64,000 nucleotides of DNA from Paenibacillus agilis. GTDB taxonomy: Bacteria; Bacillota; Bacilli; Paenibacillales; Paenibacillaceae. A program made the translations under genes and the position numbers. Numbering within the stretch: position 1 is the stretch's first letter; every line of letters begins with the position of its first letter. Positions 54,827 to 63,420 of this stretch are shown here, piece after piece. The notes beneath the pieces are model-generated. The model searched no databases. It was not told where the DNA came from and was given only the letters and a program-made list of their open reading frames with translations. The DNA is taken from positions 3,496,673-3,560,672 of the forward strand of contig NZ_VNJK01000001.1 of the NCBI RefSeq assembly GCF_007786455.1. The letters are read 5' to 3'.

Positions 54827-55555
54827 TCAATTCACCTCCCTTTTCCAAGCAACAAACGTCAACCAGTTGCTCTTAAACTCAATATTTCGTCCCTCTTTAT
54901 GCTCTTGTATACACTGAGGGATACTTCTTTCCAACTGAATATCCCAATCTTCATATAGCTTCTGCAATATGCTGAAAGCTTCTTCTGTTCGCAGATTGAG
55001 CTCAATTACGCCAGCAATCGATGCCCCAGTAGCTTGATCAACTTCTGTTATTTCTGTGCTCATTAAAATACAGTTCATCCCGCCTGCTTTGGTACCATCA
55101 ATCATCCTGCCCACCGCAGTACGCAACGCCTCTTCCGAAGACATATGCTCCAAGCAAGAGCAAGAAACGATAAAATCAAACGAAATAGGCTGAATCAAGT
55201 AGTATTCTACATCCGCCACAATTCCTTCTATTTGACTACCCACTCCGTACGTCTTGGCATTGTCCGTTAATTTATCAATTGCAGACGGAATAAGGTCTAC
55301 ACATACGACGGTGCCATCTTGCTCGCGAACTCGCTGTGCCATTGGGATACTGTTTCTACCAACCCCACAAGCAAGATCCAATATCCGAATTGCACTACCC
55401 TTATTCGAATTCTCTTCTAGCAGCTTCTCTAGGCAATCCAACACAACTTGAACAGGCTTGGACAGCCATGATCCAGGCACAAACAATTCCGCTTGTTTAT
55501 AAAACTGTTCATGATACTCTATTTCGGCTGTACGTGCTTGCTTGAATGTACTCAT
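54827..55555 (-). CDS. Class I SAM-dependent methyltransferase
   Basis: A 242-residue enzyme. Motif I is ILDLACGVGRNSIPMA, motif II VVCVDLIPSAI, and SFDFIVSCSCLEHM is the post-II segment. It resembles TehB/small-molecule methyltransferases. The substrate is not known. GGAG lies 7 nt before the ATG. The GNAT pseudogene starts 1 nt after its stop. Confidence 0.88.
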   Translation of the reverse strand: MSTFKQARTAEIEYHEQFYKQAELFVPGSWLSKPVQVVLDCLEKLLEENSNKGSAIRILDLACGVGRNSIPMAQRVREQDGTVVCVDLIPSAIDKLTDNAKTYGVGSQIEGIVADVEYYLIQPISFDFIVSCSCLEHMSSEEALRTAVGRMIDGTKAGGMNCILMSTEITEVDQATGASIAGVIELNLRTEEAFSILQKLYEDWDIQLERSIPQCIQEHKEGRNIEFKSNWLTFVAWKREVN

Positions 55556-55583
55556 GCGATCACTCCAACTTTATATGATCAGA

Positions 55584-56174
55584 TCAGTTGAAACTCCGAT
55601 ACTGCATAATAAACTGGCTCAACGCTTCCTCATCCCACTCGGCTAGCTCTAACAGCCTTTCATATGGATCTCCTTCAAGCTGCAGAAGCTTCGCGAATGC
55701 TGGTTCCGTCTTATAACCCGTCTCCTTAAGATGTCTAATTGCATGATAGCCACCGCTACCCAACAGCTGCAAAATTCGATGCTCCACGAGCATATGACGG
55801 TATCCATTTTGCCGTGTTGTCGGTATCGGCTGAGCAAAAATCTCAATCTCCCAACTTTGAAAGCGAAAGTTAACCACTGCATAAGGATTTACCAAATTGG
55901 AGTAGACCGTGTACCTGTATTGTTCTTCACACTGAAATGAGGCTGTTATATACTCCACGAAAGCGTCCAAATCATGTACTTCACAAATAATATCCAAATC
56001 ACTGTTCGATATATGAATATCGATTGGAATTGTACCCACAAGAATCGGATTGTAGGGGCGAAGCAGTTCCATTATGTTTAAGCGATGCAATACAGAATAA
56101 GCCTCGTGCTGTGTTTCATTGCCTTGCAGTAAATAATCAAAATGTATAAAGTCGCATTGATTTAAATCTGCCAT
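55584..56174 (-). CDS. DUF4269 protein (nucleotidyltransferase-like)
   Basis: A 196-residue protein. LVGTIPIDIHISNSDLDIICEV looks like a polymerase-beta-type G(S/T)-x-D-x-D core (D-IHISNSD-L-D). RHMLVEHRILQLLG and IRHLKETGYKTEPAFAKLLQL are DUF4269 blocks. The activity is unproven. GGAG is a distant 13 nt from the ATG, so the start is less sure. Confidence 0.8.
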   Translation of the reverse strand: MADLNQCDFIHFDYLLQGNETQHEAYSVLHRLNIMELLRPYNPILVGTIPIDIHISNSDLDIICEVHDLDAFVEYITASFQCEEQYRYTVYSNLVNPYAVVNFRFQSWEIEIFAQPIPTTRQNGYRHMLVEHRILQLLGSGGYHAIRHLKETGYKTEPAFAKLLQLEGDPYERLLELAEWDEEALSQFIMQYRSFN

Positions 56175-56210
56175 ATGCGATGTGCCACTCCAGCTTCTGT
56201 CCTTAGACTA

Positions 56211-56813
56211 CTAGTTCGATTCGTTCTGAACAATCCGTTCCAAATATTGTTCCAGCCGCTGCTTAACTTCAGGCCATTCTTTGTCCAAAATGCTGTAGAT
56301 GTAAGCATTGCGAATATATCCATCTGGAAGAACACGATCTTGGCGCAGTATGCCTTCTCTGACCGCACCTAATCGAGCGATAGCTTGATTAGAGCGTTCA
56401 TTCCTCGTATCCGCTTTAAGCTGAACTCTGATTAGTTGTAACTGCTCAAAAGCATATTGCAGCAGCAAATATTTGCACTCCGTATTTACCCTTGAGCGCC
56501 ACAATGCTGGTGTGTACCACGTCCAGCCAATTTCCAGTCCTTTATTTTGCAAATCCATATTCATAAAACGCGTACTACCTATGCACACATTCGTTTCTTT
56601 ATTGAGCACAGCAAACGGATACTCAAAGCCTTGTTTCTTTCTAGACAGAGCTGCTTCGATCCAGCTACGCATATCATCCAATGAGTTCACGACAATCGGT
56701 AAGTACGTCCAAATCTCTTTATAGCAACCCGCTTCGTACAACTCCTCAGCATGATGTTGTTCCAGCGGCACTAAACGTACTCCCTCTCCTTCTAGAATGA
56801 TAGATTCATTCAT
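56211..56813 (-). CDS. GNAT acetyltransferase, RimJ/RimL type
   Basis: A 200-residue GNAT. GVRLVPLEQHHAEELYEA is the usual N-terminus. GSTRFMNMDLQNKGLEIGWTWYTPALWRSRVNTECKYLLLQYAFE (landmarks IGSTRF and WRSRVNTECK) covers the acetyl-CoA region, and NERSNQAIARLGAVREGILRQ follows. It may modify a protein N-terminus or a small molecule. GGAG lies 10 nt before the ATG. Confidence 0.9.
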   Translation of the reverse strand: MNESIILEGEGVRLVPLEQHHAEELYEAGCYKEIWTYLPIVVNSLDDMRSWIEAALSRKKQGFEYPFAVLNKETNVCIGSTRFMNMDLQNKGLEIGWTWYTPALWRSRVNTECKYLLLQYAFEQLQLIRVQLKADTRNERSNQAIARLGAVREGILRQDRVLPDGYIRNAYIYSILDKEWPEVKQRLEQYLERIVQNESN

Positions 56814-56940
56814 ACGTCATTCACTCCTTCTCCATATAAAAATGGAAGCTCATACTAGATACCTTGTTCACCAATAGAGCAGATGAAGAGATGTGCAACA
56901 TAACCTACACCTACAATGGCTGGAGAATTGCAATCTTGCG

Positions 56941-56972
56941 TATAAAGAAGCCGAGTGCGGCAAACACTCGGC
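56941..56972 (-). terminator. Terminator of the GNAT gene at 57035
   Basis: GCCGAGTG/CACTCGGC followed by TTCTTTATA on the minus strand. Confidence 0.75.
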
Positions 56973-57034
56973 TCGGTCATAGAAAGGAATGAAACATCCT
57001 CATTCCCTATTATTTAGTTTCAATATTATACCAA

Positions 57035-57562
57035 TTATAATGGTTTGAGCATATGAATGTCGAGCGGTTCTTTGGCGAACAACTCCGAATCAACTTCATT
57101 CGTTAGATCACAGCCTTGATGCTTGTAAAAATAAACCGCAGATCGCGTCTCCGTCGAGGACACGTATAAATATTTCGCTCCTCTTTTACGCGCTTCATTA
57201 CTAAGTTCATCCATGATTTTTGTGCCTATTCCCTGTCTGCGATAATTTCTAGATACATACATCAAATCGATGACGAGTCGATCTTGCTGCTCACCGCGAA
57301 ATTCATGACCAAGTACACCAAATCCGATAAGCAGGTCTCCATCATAAGCCCCCAGAGCTGTTCCTCCATGGCTCAATTCATAGACGAATCGCTCCTGCAA
57401 TTCAATCATCAAAGTATCATCCCAACTTGGACATTCATGACCCGCATTTCGTTCGATCAACTTGCCATCTTGCATTTCATACACATAATTAATCTCCTCT
57501 GAGCGATCAATCTGTACTAACTGATGTGCATCTTCTTTTTGCATCGATTTGTAAGTATACAT
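57035..57562 (-). CDS. GNAT N-acetyltransferase
   Basis: A 175-residue GNAT with DLMYVSRNYRRQGIGTKIMDEL (acetyl-CoA loop RRQGIG) and AVYFYKHQGCDLTNEVD. The N-terminal KEDAHQLVQIDRSEEI is typical. Substrate unknown. GGAGG lies 5-6 nt before the ATG. Confidence 0.9.
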   Translation of the reverse strand: MYTYKSMQKEDAHQLVQIDRSEEINYVYEMQDGKLIERNAGHECPSWDDTLMIELQERFVYELSHGGTALGAYDGDLLIGFGVLGHEFRGEQQDRLVIDLMYVSRNYRRQGIGTKIMDELSNEARKRGAKYLYVSSTETRSAVYFYKHQGCDLTNEVDSELFAKEPLDIHMLKPL

Positions 57563-57766
57563 CTTTCTCCTCCTTAATCATCGGAAGCCTAGAGCCATCC
57601 AAGTAAGTGGCTATATACAGCTCGTACTGTTGTTGGCATTCGGGTTGCGTTATACTGTAGCGCCGCATTTAACGGTCGCCATTGGCGTTATATTCACGAA
57701 ATCGTCTGTATTAGAGTTTTAACGGTTGTACCAGCGCTTAATTAAGCAATACTAGCTACACCGTTC

Positions 57767-58534
57767 TCACTTGAAAATGACCCCGATCATGGCAAAACAA
57801 ACGTTCATAATAAAATGCAAAATAGTAACGGGAAGCAATCCTCGCGAACGAATAGCGACGCCTCCCATTAACATGCCGAACAATGAAAACAGAGCACAAA
57901 CTACCCAAGGAAAACCAATCGAATAGTGATAAAATCCAAATCCAATACTTGCAACGATAAGCCCTACTTTTTCCCCTGCAAAATCAACAAATCTAGGCAG
58001 TATCAAACCGCGCCACAATAGCTCTTCCAGCACAGCATTAACTAGGGCAAACAAACATCCAAAAAGAAGTATCCGATAAAACTCTTCCTGCCCATAATCG
58101 ATAATAAAGCTAAAAGAAATCAAAATAATCGTGGTAGCAATCAAAAGAAATCTCCAAATCGGGTCCTGTATACCACGCCAAATGAACGGAGTACGGATCG
58201 TATTGCTAAAGTTACCGATAGATAAGTAATTCGTTTGAGGCTTATACCATTTCCAAAGTAGAAAATACGGAATAATAAATCCTAGTAGACTTAGTCGCGA
58301 CCATACAATTTCGGCTTCACTCGATCCAGCGAATAGAGCAAGAATATAGTATTTTAAATAAAACGATAACCAATACCCCACGATATACACAAACGATGTT
58401 AACCATATACATTTATAATCACGTGTGGCAAACATGCTCACGACAAGCAGCAGTAATGCTAAGCATGCGCCTACGTACAGTGGAGTAATTTGTACAACAA
58501 TAACAGACAGCACAAATGCGAACGCGATAAGCAC
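57767..58534 (-). CDS. CPBP-family intramembrane metalloprotease
   Basis: A 255-residue membrane protein with about eight helices. The CPBP (Abi/CAAX-protease) motifs are AVLEELLWRGLILPRF (EExxxR), GFGFYHYSIGFPW (FxxxH) and LHFIMNVCF (HxxxN-type). Relatives act in prenyl-protein processing or bacteriocin self-immunity. It starts with GTG and has no good ribosome site: the nearest, GGGGG, is about 40 nt upstream and the frame carries no earlier start codon. The start is therefore uncertain. Confidence 0.82.
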   Translation of the reverse strand: MLIAFAFVLSVIVVQITPLYVGACLALLLLVVSMFATRDYKCIWLTSFVYIVGYWLSFYLKYYILALFAGSSEAEIVWSRLSLLGFIIPYFLLWKWYKPQTNYLSIGNFSNTIRTPFIWRGIQDPIWRFLLIATTIILISFSFIIDYGQEEFYRILLFGCLFALVNAVLEELLWRGLILPRFVDFAGEKVGLIVASIGFGFYHYSIGFPWVVCALFSLFGMLMGGVAIRSRGLLPVTILHFIMNVCFAMIGVIFK

Positions 58535-58583
58535 CTTACTATGTACTAACTTTTCGCTTAACTTCTCTACGACTTGTTCCCCC

Positions 58584-59135
58584 TCACTCTATAACACGTA
58601 ATTTCGGATACGTGCCAAGCCATTTTTTCTGATGTATTCTAGCATGGAAATAGTCCCTATCTTGAAAATAAGGGCTCCGACGAATCACTAGGCCAAACAA
58701 ATCATCCAAACCATGCGGCGCAACTATCTGTATCTGATTCTCATCGTCCAAATAGATTCCTGTAGCTGTGGCCGTCTCAGGCCATCTTTTCATCGCGTCA
58801 ACCACGGATGCATAAGGACTTGCATTATTTCTGAGATGCATTCTCGCTTGATTTTTGATCGACCAATTATAGTCCCCCACCTGCTCTCTTAATACAGCCT
58901 CATACTGCTTCTCTGTATCCTCACACAGATGATTTGGATCATAATAAAGAATATCCACATCATTCAATAAAGTAGGAGCAACGTATCCATGCATGTAATC
59001 CCATACCGCATTTCTGACGTATCCAGCAGCAATACACCAATGAGGTAAGTTTAGTTGTTTAACCAGGGCAAGGTCTCTTAGCAAGTGATTGTTAGCTCGC
59101 ATAATGGTGATTAATTGTTCTTGCAGTAATCTCAT
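58584..59135 (-). CDS. Nucleotidyltransferase family protein (DUF925/NTP_transf_6)
   Basis: A 183-residue protein. CIAAGYVRNAVWDYMHG and the acidic pair in NDVDILYYD give the nucleotidyltransferase core, with RWPETATATGIYLDD typical of DUF925. The acceptor is unknown. AAGGGG is very close to the ATG, so the start is less sure. Confidence 0.85.
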   Translation of the reverse strand: MRLLQEQLITIMRANNHLLRDLALVKQLNLPHWCIAAGYVRNAVWDYMHGYVAPTLLNDVDILYYDPNHLCEDTEKQYEAVLREQVGDYNWSIKNQARMHLRNNASPYASVVDAMKRWPETATATGIYLDDENQIQIVAPHGLDDLFGLVIRRSPYFQDRDYFHARIHQKKWLGTYPKLRVIE

Positions 59136-59238
59136 CCCCTTATCAAAATGGACAAAATGCTAAGCATTTTCACGTTAATGTTCATCATCTTGGATCAACG
59201 CATGTTGTTACTTATGGATACCTGCCTTGCCGCGACAA

Positions 59239-59763
59239 CTATCGAGCAGCATTATTAAATACGATACCTTGACCCGTCCAATCTTCCGTAACAACCTCTT
59301 TCAACTCAAATTTTCCATCCGTATACGCATGAATAACTTTTTCCCAAAATAACTTGGATACATCGTTCTTTCCGTGCTGCAGAACTTCCCAATTTCCTGT
59401 ATACTTATCAAAAATATGCATTGCCGCTTCTATGCCAACTCCCGACTTTCGATATTTGCGCATAACAAAAAACTCGGCTATCGACTTGGCTGTTTCATTT
59501 GGATATAGACAACAATGCTCATTAATCATAATAAATCCGGCTAAATTACCGTTTACTTTAATAAAATAGGCATCTCGATCATCATCCGTCCAATAATGGT
59601 CGAAGTAGGTATATCCATACAAACCTAGCTTATTGACATCCCGATCATTAAATTCACTGAAATCATACTCATACAGCTCAAGCAATTGCCTAAGAATGGA
59701 TTTTTCCTCTTCCTGTACTTCTACAATCTCAATTGCTCTATCATCTTCTTTATAAGGGTTCAT
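59239..59763 (-). CDS. GNAT N-acetyltransferase
   Basis: A 174-residue GNAT of the branch that starts with LLELYEYDFSEF. FVMRKYRKSGVGIEAAMHIF contains the acetyl-CoA loop (YRKSGVG), and VEKVIHAYT-type helix and EDWTGQGIVF end the fold. GGAG is 8 nt before the ATG. Substrate unknown. Confidence 0.88.
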   Translation of the reverse strand: MNPYKEDDRAIEIVEVQEEEKSILRQLLELYEYDFSEFNDRDVNKLGLYGYTYFDHYWTDDDRDAYFIKVNGNLAGFIMINEHCCLYPNETAKSIAEFFVMRKYRKSGVGIEAAMHIFDKYTGNWEVLQHGKNDVSKLFWEKVIHAYTDGKFELKEVVTEDWTGQGIVFNNAAR

Positions 59764-59812
59764 ATATAATACTCCTTTTCACAAAGCTAGAATTGATTGA
59801 AATCAAATTCAA

Positions 59813-60456
59813 TTATGCTAGAGGGATAATCTGAAATCGCTTCACGACAACAGGGTCAATAAATTCGATATTTTGAATCTTTCTAGATTCTAATTCTTCT
59901 AACAGCCTCAAAAAGATTCGCCCAATGCATCATGTCTCCGGCAATCTTCGGTGTAAATCTCGTAACGCTTAATCAAATAATCCATCCAAATAATATCGTC
60001 TACATCTGGATGAAGATAAGAGAATAACGCTTTAGTATCTATGCACGGATTCGTGAGCATCGGCAAATGATTTCTCGCACATTCATAACGCAGCAAAGGA
60101 AGATCAAATTCATAACCAGCGTGCGTAATCAGCACACACCCTTCTGTAAATGCCGCAAATTCACGATAAATATCTTTCAGCACAGGAGCGCCTTCCAGAT
60201 AGGTATTGTATACACCCGTAAATTGTTCAACCGCCTCTGGAATCGGCTTTGGCGATTGTACATACGAATTAAATGTTCTGGTCGTTTGAATACGATTATT
60301 TTCAATTATAATCGCGCCAATCTGTGTAATATGTTCCGTCTCATGGTTAATTCCTGTTGATTCAAAATCAAATACACAGTACCGCTGTGCTCTAAAATTA
60401 TGTATCGCTACACCTGATACCGCGTAGTCTGTATCCGATATCATTTTAATTTCCAT
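59813..60456 (-). pseudogene. DEDDh 3'-5' exonuclease (DnaQ/PolC-type), frameshifted
   Basis: The reading frame from ATG 60456 (GGTGGTGAG upstream) encodes exonuclease motif I (CVFDFESTGINHETEHITQIGAI), motif II (ITHAGYEFDLPLL) and the start of motif III (RRHDALG), then ends at 59908 as ESF-stop. The normal continuation is found in another frame: RIFLRLLEELESRKIQ to the TAA at 59813. A small deletion at about 59920 removed the catalytic Asp that follows HDALG and shifted the frame. The truncated 182-residue product would lack the fifth catalytic residue, so it is probably inactive. Confidence 0.72.
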
Positions 60457-60567
60457 TATGCTCACCACCCACTATTATTTATTAAATCAAATTTGTAATA
60501 TCTTTACAATAGTTTAACTAACAAGTACTTCAGTGTATAGTACGCCGTATAGAAAATAACCCTTTAA

Positions 60568-60607
60568 ACAGGAAAACAGCTGGCTAGGAACAAACCCTAA
60601 CCAGCTG
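60568..60607 (-). terminator. Terminator of the cysteine-rich peptide operon
   Basis: A 12-bp stem (CAGCTGGTTAGG/CCTAGCCAGCTG, one G-U) is followed by TTTTCCTGTTT on the minus strand, just after the second peptide gene. The first peptide gene is followed only by the first arm of this stem. Confidence 0.82.
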
Positions 60608-60618
60608 CTTCAGAATTA

Positions 60619-60729
60619 CTAACAGTCACAAGTAATCGGATAGCCACAATCTCTAATTTTGTACACTTTATTTCCCTTTGCGACACATTTAACCGTAGTA
60701 CAGATGCAATTAGATGGCGTAAAAATCAT
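60619..60729 (-). CDS. Six-cysteine small peptide B (putative secreted RiPP/bacteriocin-like)
   Basis: A 36-residue peptide. It starts MIFTPSNCICTTVKC, then has a basic middle (KGNKVYK), then IRDCG and ends TCDC. Cysteines at 8, 10, 15, 28, 34 and 36 are spaced CxC-x4-C-x12-C-x5-CxC. There is no GG leader or signal peptide. AAGGAG lies 8 nt before the ATG. It is a diverged copy of the peptide at 60929-61033: MIFTPS, the CxCTTxKC core, IRDCG and CDC are kept while loops differ. It is followed by the operon terminator. The family was not recognised; three disulfides are plausible given the adjacent thiol-redox genes. Confidence 0.75.
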   Translation of the reverse strand: MIFTPSNCICTTVKCVAKGNKVYKIRDCGYPITCDC

Positions 60730-60884
60730 GATATCAGCTCCTTGTCATAGTATCATTCAGCTTGAGTATGAAACATCATTGCATATAGACCGCCCATTTG
60801 CATGAGCTCTCTATGATTCCTTGTTCAAGGATACGCTTGATCCAGCACGAGAGTAAGACCCACATGCTTACAACTATCAAGCGG
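60730..60884 (-). pseudogene. Decayed duplicate of the ABC transporter 3' end
   Basis: About 155 bp match the last 50 or so codons of the ABC gene (HRELMQMGGLYA-MMFHTQAE then YYDKELIS), but with in-frame stops and single-base indels. It ends exactly where the second peptide gene begins, as the intact transporter ends at the first. It is a by-product of the tandem duplication. Confidence 0.88.
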
Positions 60885-60928
60885 CGCATCTACCCCTGTA
60901 AATCCCCTAACCAGCTACTTCGGACTTA

Positions 60929-61033
60929 CTAACAGTCGCAATAAATATTATCTCCACAATCTCTTATTCTGTACTGTCTCTTGTTTGTACATTTAATAGT
61001 AGTACAATAGCAACTAGATGGCGTAAATATCAT
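60929..61033 (-). CDS. Six-cysteine small peptide A (putative secreted RiPP/bacteriocin-like)
   Basis: A 34-residue peptide: MIFTPSSCYCTTIKC, a basic middle (TNKRQYRIR), then DCG and ends YCDC. Cysteines at 8, 10, 15, 26, 32 and 34 are spaced CxC-x4-C-x10-C-x5-CxC. The ATG overlaps the transporter stop (ATGA), and its AAGGAGG lies inside the last transporter codons, so translation is coupled to the exporter. There is no cleavable leader, so only the N-terminal segment before C8 could act as one. Such a pairing with an exporter and MauE/thioredoxin proteins suggests an oxidised, secreted peptide. A metal-binding role is the main alternative. Confidence 0.78.
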   Translation of the reverse strand: MIFTPSSCYCTTIKCTNKRQYRIRDCGDNIYCDC

Positions 61034-62871
61034 GATATCACCTCCTTGTCATAGTATAATTCAGCTTGAGCATGAAACATCGTTGCATATAGACCGCCCA
61101 TTTGCATGAGCTCTCTATGATTTCCTTGTTCAATAATGCGACCTTGATCTAGAACGAGAATAAGATCCGCATGCTTACAGCTACCAAGCCGATGAGAAAC
61201 CATCAAAGAAATCTTATTTTCGGTTAAGGATGAGAATAAGCGATATAACTCAGCTTCCGCCATCGGATCCATAGAGGCTGTAGGCTCATCTAATACAACA
61301 ATTTCGGCATCTCTGAAAAAAGCTCGACTAAGTGCAATCTTTTGCCATTGTCCTTGAGACAGCTCTTGTCCTCCTTCAAACATAACTCCGAGCGGTGTAT
61401 CTACACCCTGTGATTGCTCAAGGACCCATCCTCCCAGACCACTTTTACGCGCTGCTTCTATCAATTCTTCCTCGTTTTCAATATGATTCAACTGACCGAA
61501 TCCAATATTTTCACGCACAGACAATTGATATTGCATATAATCCTGAAAAACAGCTGTAATTCGCTGACGATACCTATCCGGATCAAGTCTATTTAGCGGC
61601 ACTCCATCATACATGATTGTTCCTTCCTGAGGTGTGTATAATCCAATTAAACATTTCACTAATGTACTTTTCCCCGCTCCATTGTGACCAACAATGGCTA
61701 CTCGCTGCCCCGGTCTAATTTGTACGGATATCTCTTTTAAAATTGGTTTTGTTGAATTCGGGTATTGAAATGTTATCTCTTGAGCTTCAATGCCCTTGTG
61801 CAAGGGCCAAGTCAACATCAGAGAATTCTCCGGTATTTCCTCCTCTTTCATCTTCATAAACAAAATCCATTCGCCTACGTGTAGGGCATCTTGATAAAAA
61901 TGAGATAAATTACGTGCCATCACTTCAGAGTTTTGTTGTGATCCACGAATCGCTTGAGTAATGGAGACAAATGACCCGATAGATAAAGCTCCACCTGCAC
62001 ATAACCATACTAATAACATACTTACTGCGTATAAAGCCCCCTCAACGACACCCTCTTGAACCGCATTAAACCTCATGCCCCTCGTCTGTAACTCAATTTG
62101 CTCTTCTGCATTTTTCCAATAGAGCTTAGCCCATACTTGACGCAGATAAGAAGCTATCCCATAAATACGAATTTCTTTAGCAGAATCTCGCCCAGTCAAC
62201 AACGAGAACATATAACGGGATTTACGAAGTACCGTGGTTTGGCTAATCATTTGCCAAAAATGGGCTTGTCCGATGCGAATATTGATGATAAAAGAAGGAA
62301 TTACAATAAGGAGAAGCGCTATTGCCATGGACCAGTGGAACCCGATAAGTACAAGGAATATGGCGACAAATGAAAAGCAATCTCTACCTAGTGAAAATAA
62401 CTCCTGAATAACGGTCATGGCACGATTGCTTATCCCGTTAGAGACTCTTTGTAATCGGTCATAATAGTCTGGTTGATCGTAGGTTATCAATGGGAGTTTG
62501 ACTGCTTTATCTGCTATTTGTGCTTCAATGTGATACGCCATCTTCATTCTTAGACGTAAAGAAATTCGATCAGTTAGAAAAGTAATAGCTAGTAGACCAA
62601 TAAGCAGTACGGATTGTAGGGTAATCCAAACGAAGGTTTCATAAACAGCATTTCCTTTCTGTCCTTCCGATGTGGTAATTTGAGCTAACGCATTGATAAC
62701 ACCTTCTGTCACATATATCTGTATGGCTGGAATTATCGCCACGATAGTAAATAACGCCACTGTGAACACGAACATTCCTCGCTCAAATTTCCACAACATA
62801 CCGACGATAACTACGGCTGCCTTCCAAGCGGAGCGCTGACTACTATCCTCCAGTGAACTCCCCTCCGTCAA
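61030..62871 (-). CDS. ABC half-transporter (permease fused to ATPase), peptide exporter type
   Basis: A 613-residue exporter. Six membrane helices (about 33-330) are followed by the ATPase: Walker A GHNGAGKS (395-402), Q loop in AVFQDYMQ, signature LSQGQ (504-508, a variant of LSGGQ), Walker B IVVLDE (524-529) and H560. There is no N-terminal C39 peptidase domain, which agrees with leaderless substrates. It starts with TTG (62871) 12 nt after the thioredoxin-like stop; no good ribosome site is seen and a CTG 6 nt after GGAGGGG is another option. Probably exports the Cys-rich peptides. Confidence 0.9.
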   Translation of the reverse strand: MTEGSSLEDSSQRSAWKAAVVIVGMLWKFERGMFVFTVALFTIVAIIPAIQIYVTEGVINALAQITTSEGQKGNAVYETFVWITLQSVLLIGLLAITFLTDRISLRLRMKMAYHIEAQIADKAVKLPLITYDQPDYYDRLQRVSNGISNRAMTVIQELFSLGRDCFSFVAIFLVLIGFHWSMAIALLLIVIPSFIINIRIGQAHFWQMISQTTVLRKSRYMFSLLTGRDSAKEIRIYGIASYLRQVWAKLYWKNAEEQIELQTRGMRFNAVQEGVVEGALYAVSMLLVWLCAGGALSIGSFVSITQAIRGSQQNSEVMARNLSHFYQDALHVGEWILFMKMKEEEIPENSLMLTWPLHKGIEAQEITFQYPNSTKPILKEISVQIRPGQRVAIVGHNGAGKSTLVKCLIGLYTPQEGTIMYDGVPLNRLDPDRYRQRITAVFQDYMQYQLSVRENIGFGQLNHIENEEELIEAARKSGLGGWVLEQSQGVDTPLGVMFEGGQELSQGQWQKIALSRAFFRDAEIVVLDEPTASMDPMAEAELYRLFSSLTENKISLMVSHRLGSCKHADLILVLDQGRIIEQGNHRELMQMGGLYATMFHAQAELYYDKEVIS

Positions 62872-62883
62872 CTTCGAATTTAT

Positions 62884-63411
62884 TTAAGCGGATCGTGCCA
62901 TTTGTAACAGTATTTTCAAATCATCTTCCGAGCTTACCGATCCTTTAGCTACCACTTTCCCCTCTTTGTTTAAAAAGTAGGCAAAAGGAAGCACATTCAC
63001 ATTAAAGTTAGGCAAATCTTCATCCTCAATTTGAGAAATAGGTGTTTTTATCTTAAATTCGTTAACTTTCTCCGTAATCGTTTCCATATCTCCTACCATA
63101 AGACTGACGACTTTTAGCTGAGGTTGTTTTTCTTGAAATGGAGTTAACGTTGGGTATAGTGATGCACAATATGCACAGCTTGTAGAGGTGAACGTTACGA
63201 TCGTGCCTTCTGTACTTGGACGAACTAAAGATATCATTTCTCCCGACATACTTGGCAAACTTAGTAAAGGAAAATCTTCCCCTTTCGAAAAACCCTTATC
63301 CGTGTTATAAAGCTCCCTTTTAATAGAACGTTGGTAGACTTGTGTCAAAGAGATCGTGACCACAATTAGCATCACAAACATAACAAGTTGGGCCCATTGC
63401 ATGATATTCAT
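62884..63411 (-). CDS. Membrane-anchored thioredoxin-like protein (MauD/TlpA type)
   Basis: A 175-residue protein with an N-terminal membrane anchor (about 8-24) and an extracytoplasmic thioredoxin fold. The active site is C79-AY-C82 (TSTSCAYCASLYP) and the cis-Pro loop is VNVLPFAYFL near 142. It should exchange electrons with the MauE-like protein encoded just upstream and act on thiols of an exported substrate, here most likely the six-cysteine peptides. AGGTGA lies 4-5 nt before the ATG. Confidence 0.88.
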   Translation of the reverse strand: MNIMQWAQLVMFVMLIVVTISLTQVYQRSIKRELYNTDKGFSKGEDFPLLSLPSMSGEMISLVRPSTEGTIVTFTSTSCAYCASLYPTLTPFQEKQPQLKVVSLMVGDMETITEKVNEFKIKTPISQIEDEDLPNFNVNVLPFAYFLNKEGKVVAKGSVSSEDDLKILLQMARSA

Positions 63412-63420
63412 TACGTCACC

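Larger units (their letters stand above)
60592..61191 (-). repeat. Tandem direct duplication (two units of about 290 bp)
   Basis: Unit 1 (60592-60884) and unit 2 (60900-61191) align along their length, by eye about 80-85% identical in the transporter-derived half. Each contains the 3' end of the ABC gene, a ribosome site, a Cys-rich peptide gene and the first terminator arm. Confidence 0.85.

Noticed and set aside
57736-57747. 12-bp palindrome GCTTAATTAAGC upstream of the GNAT gene and downstream of the CPBP gene
   Set aside because: Too short and without further context to call an operator or terminator.
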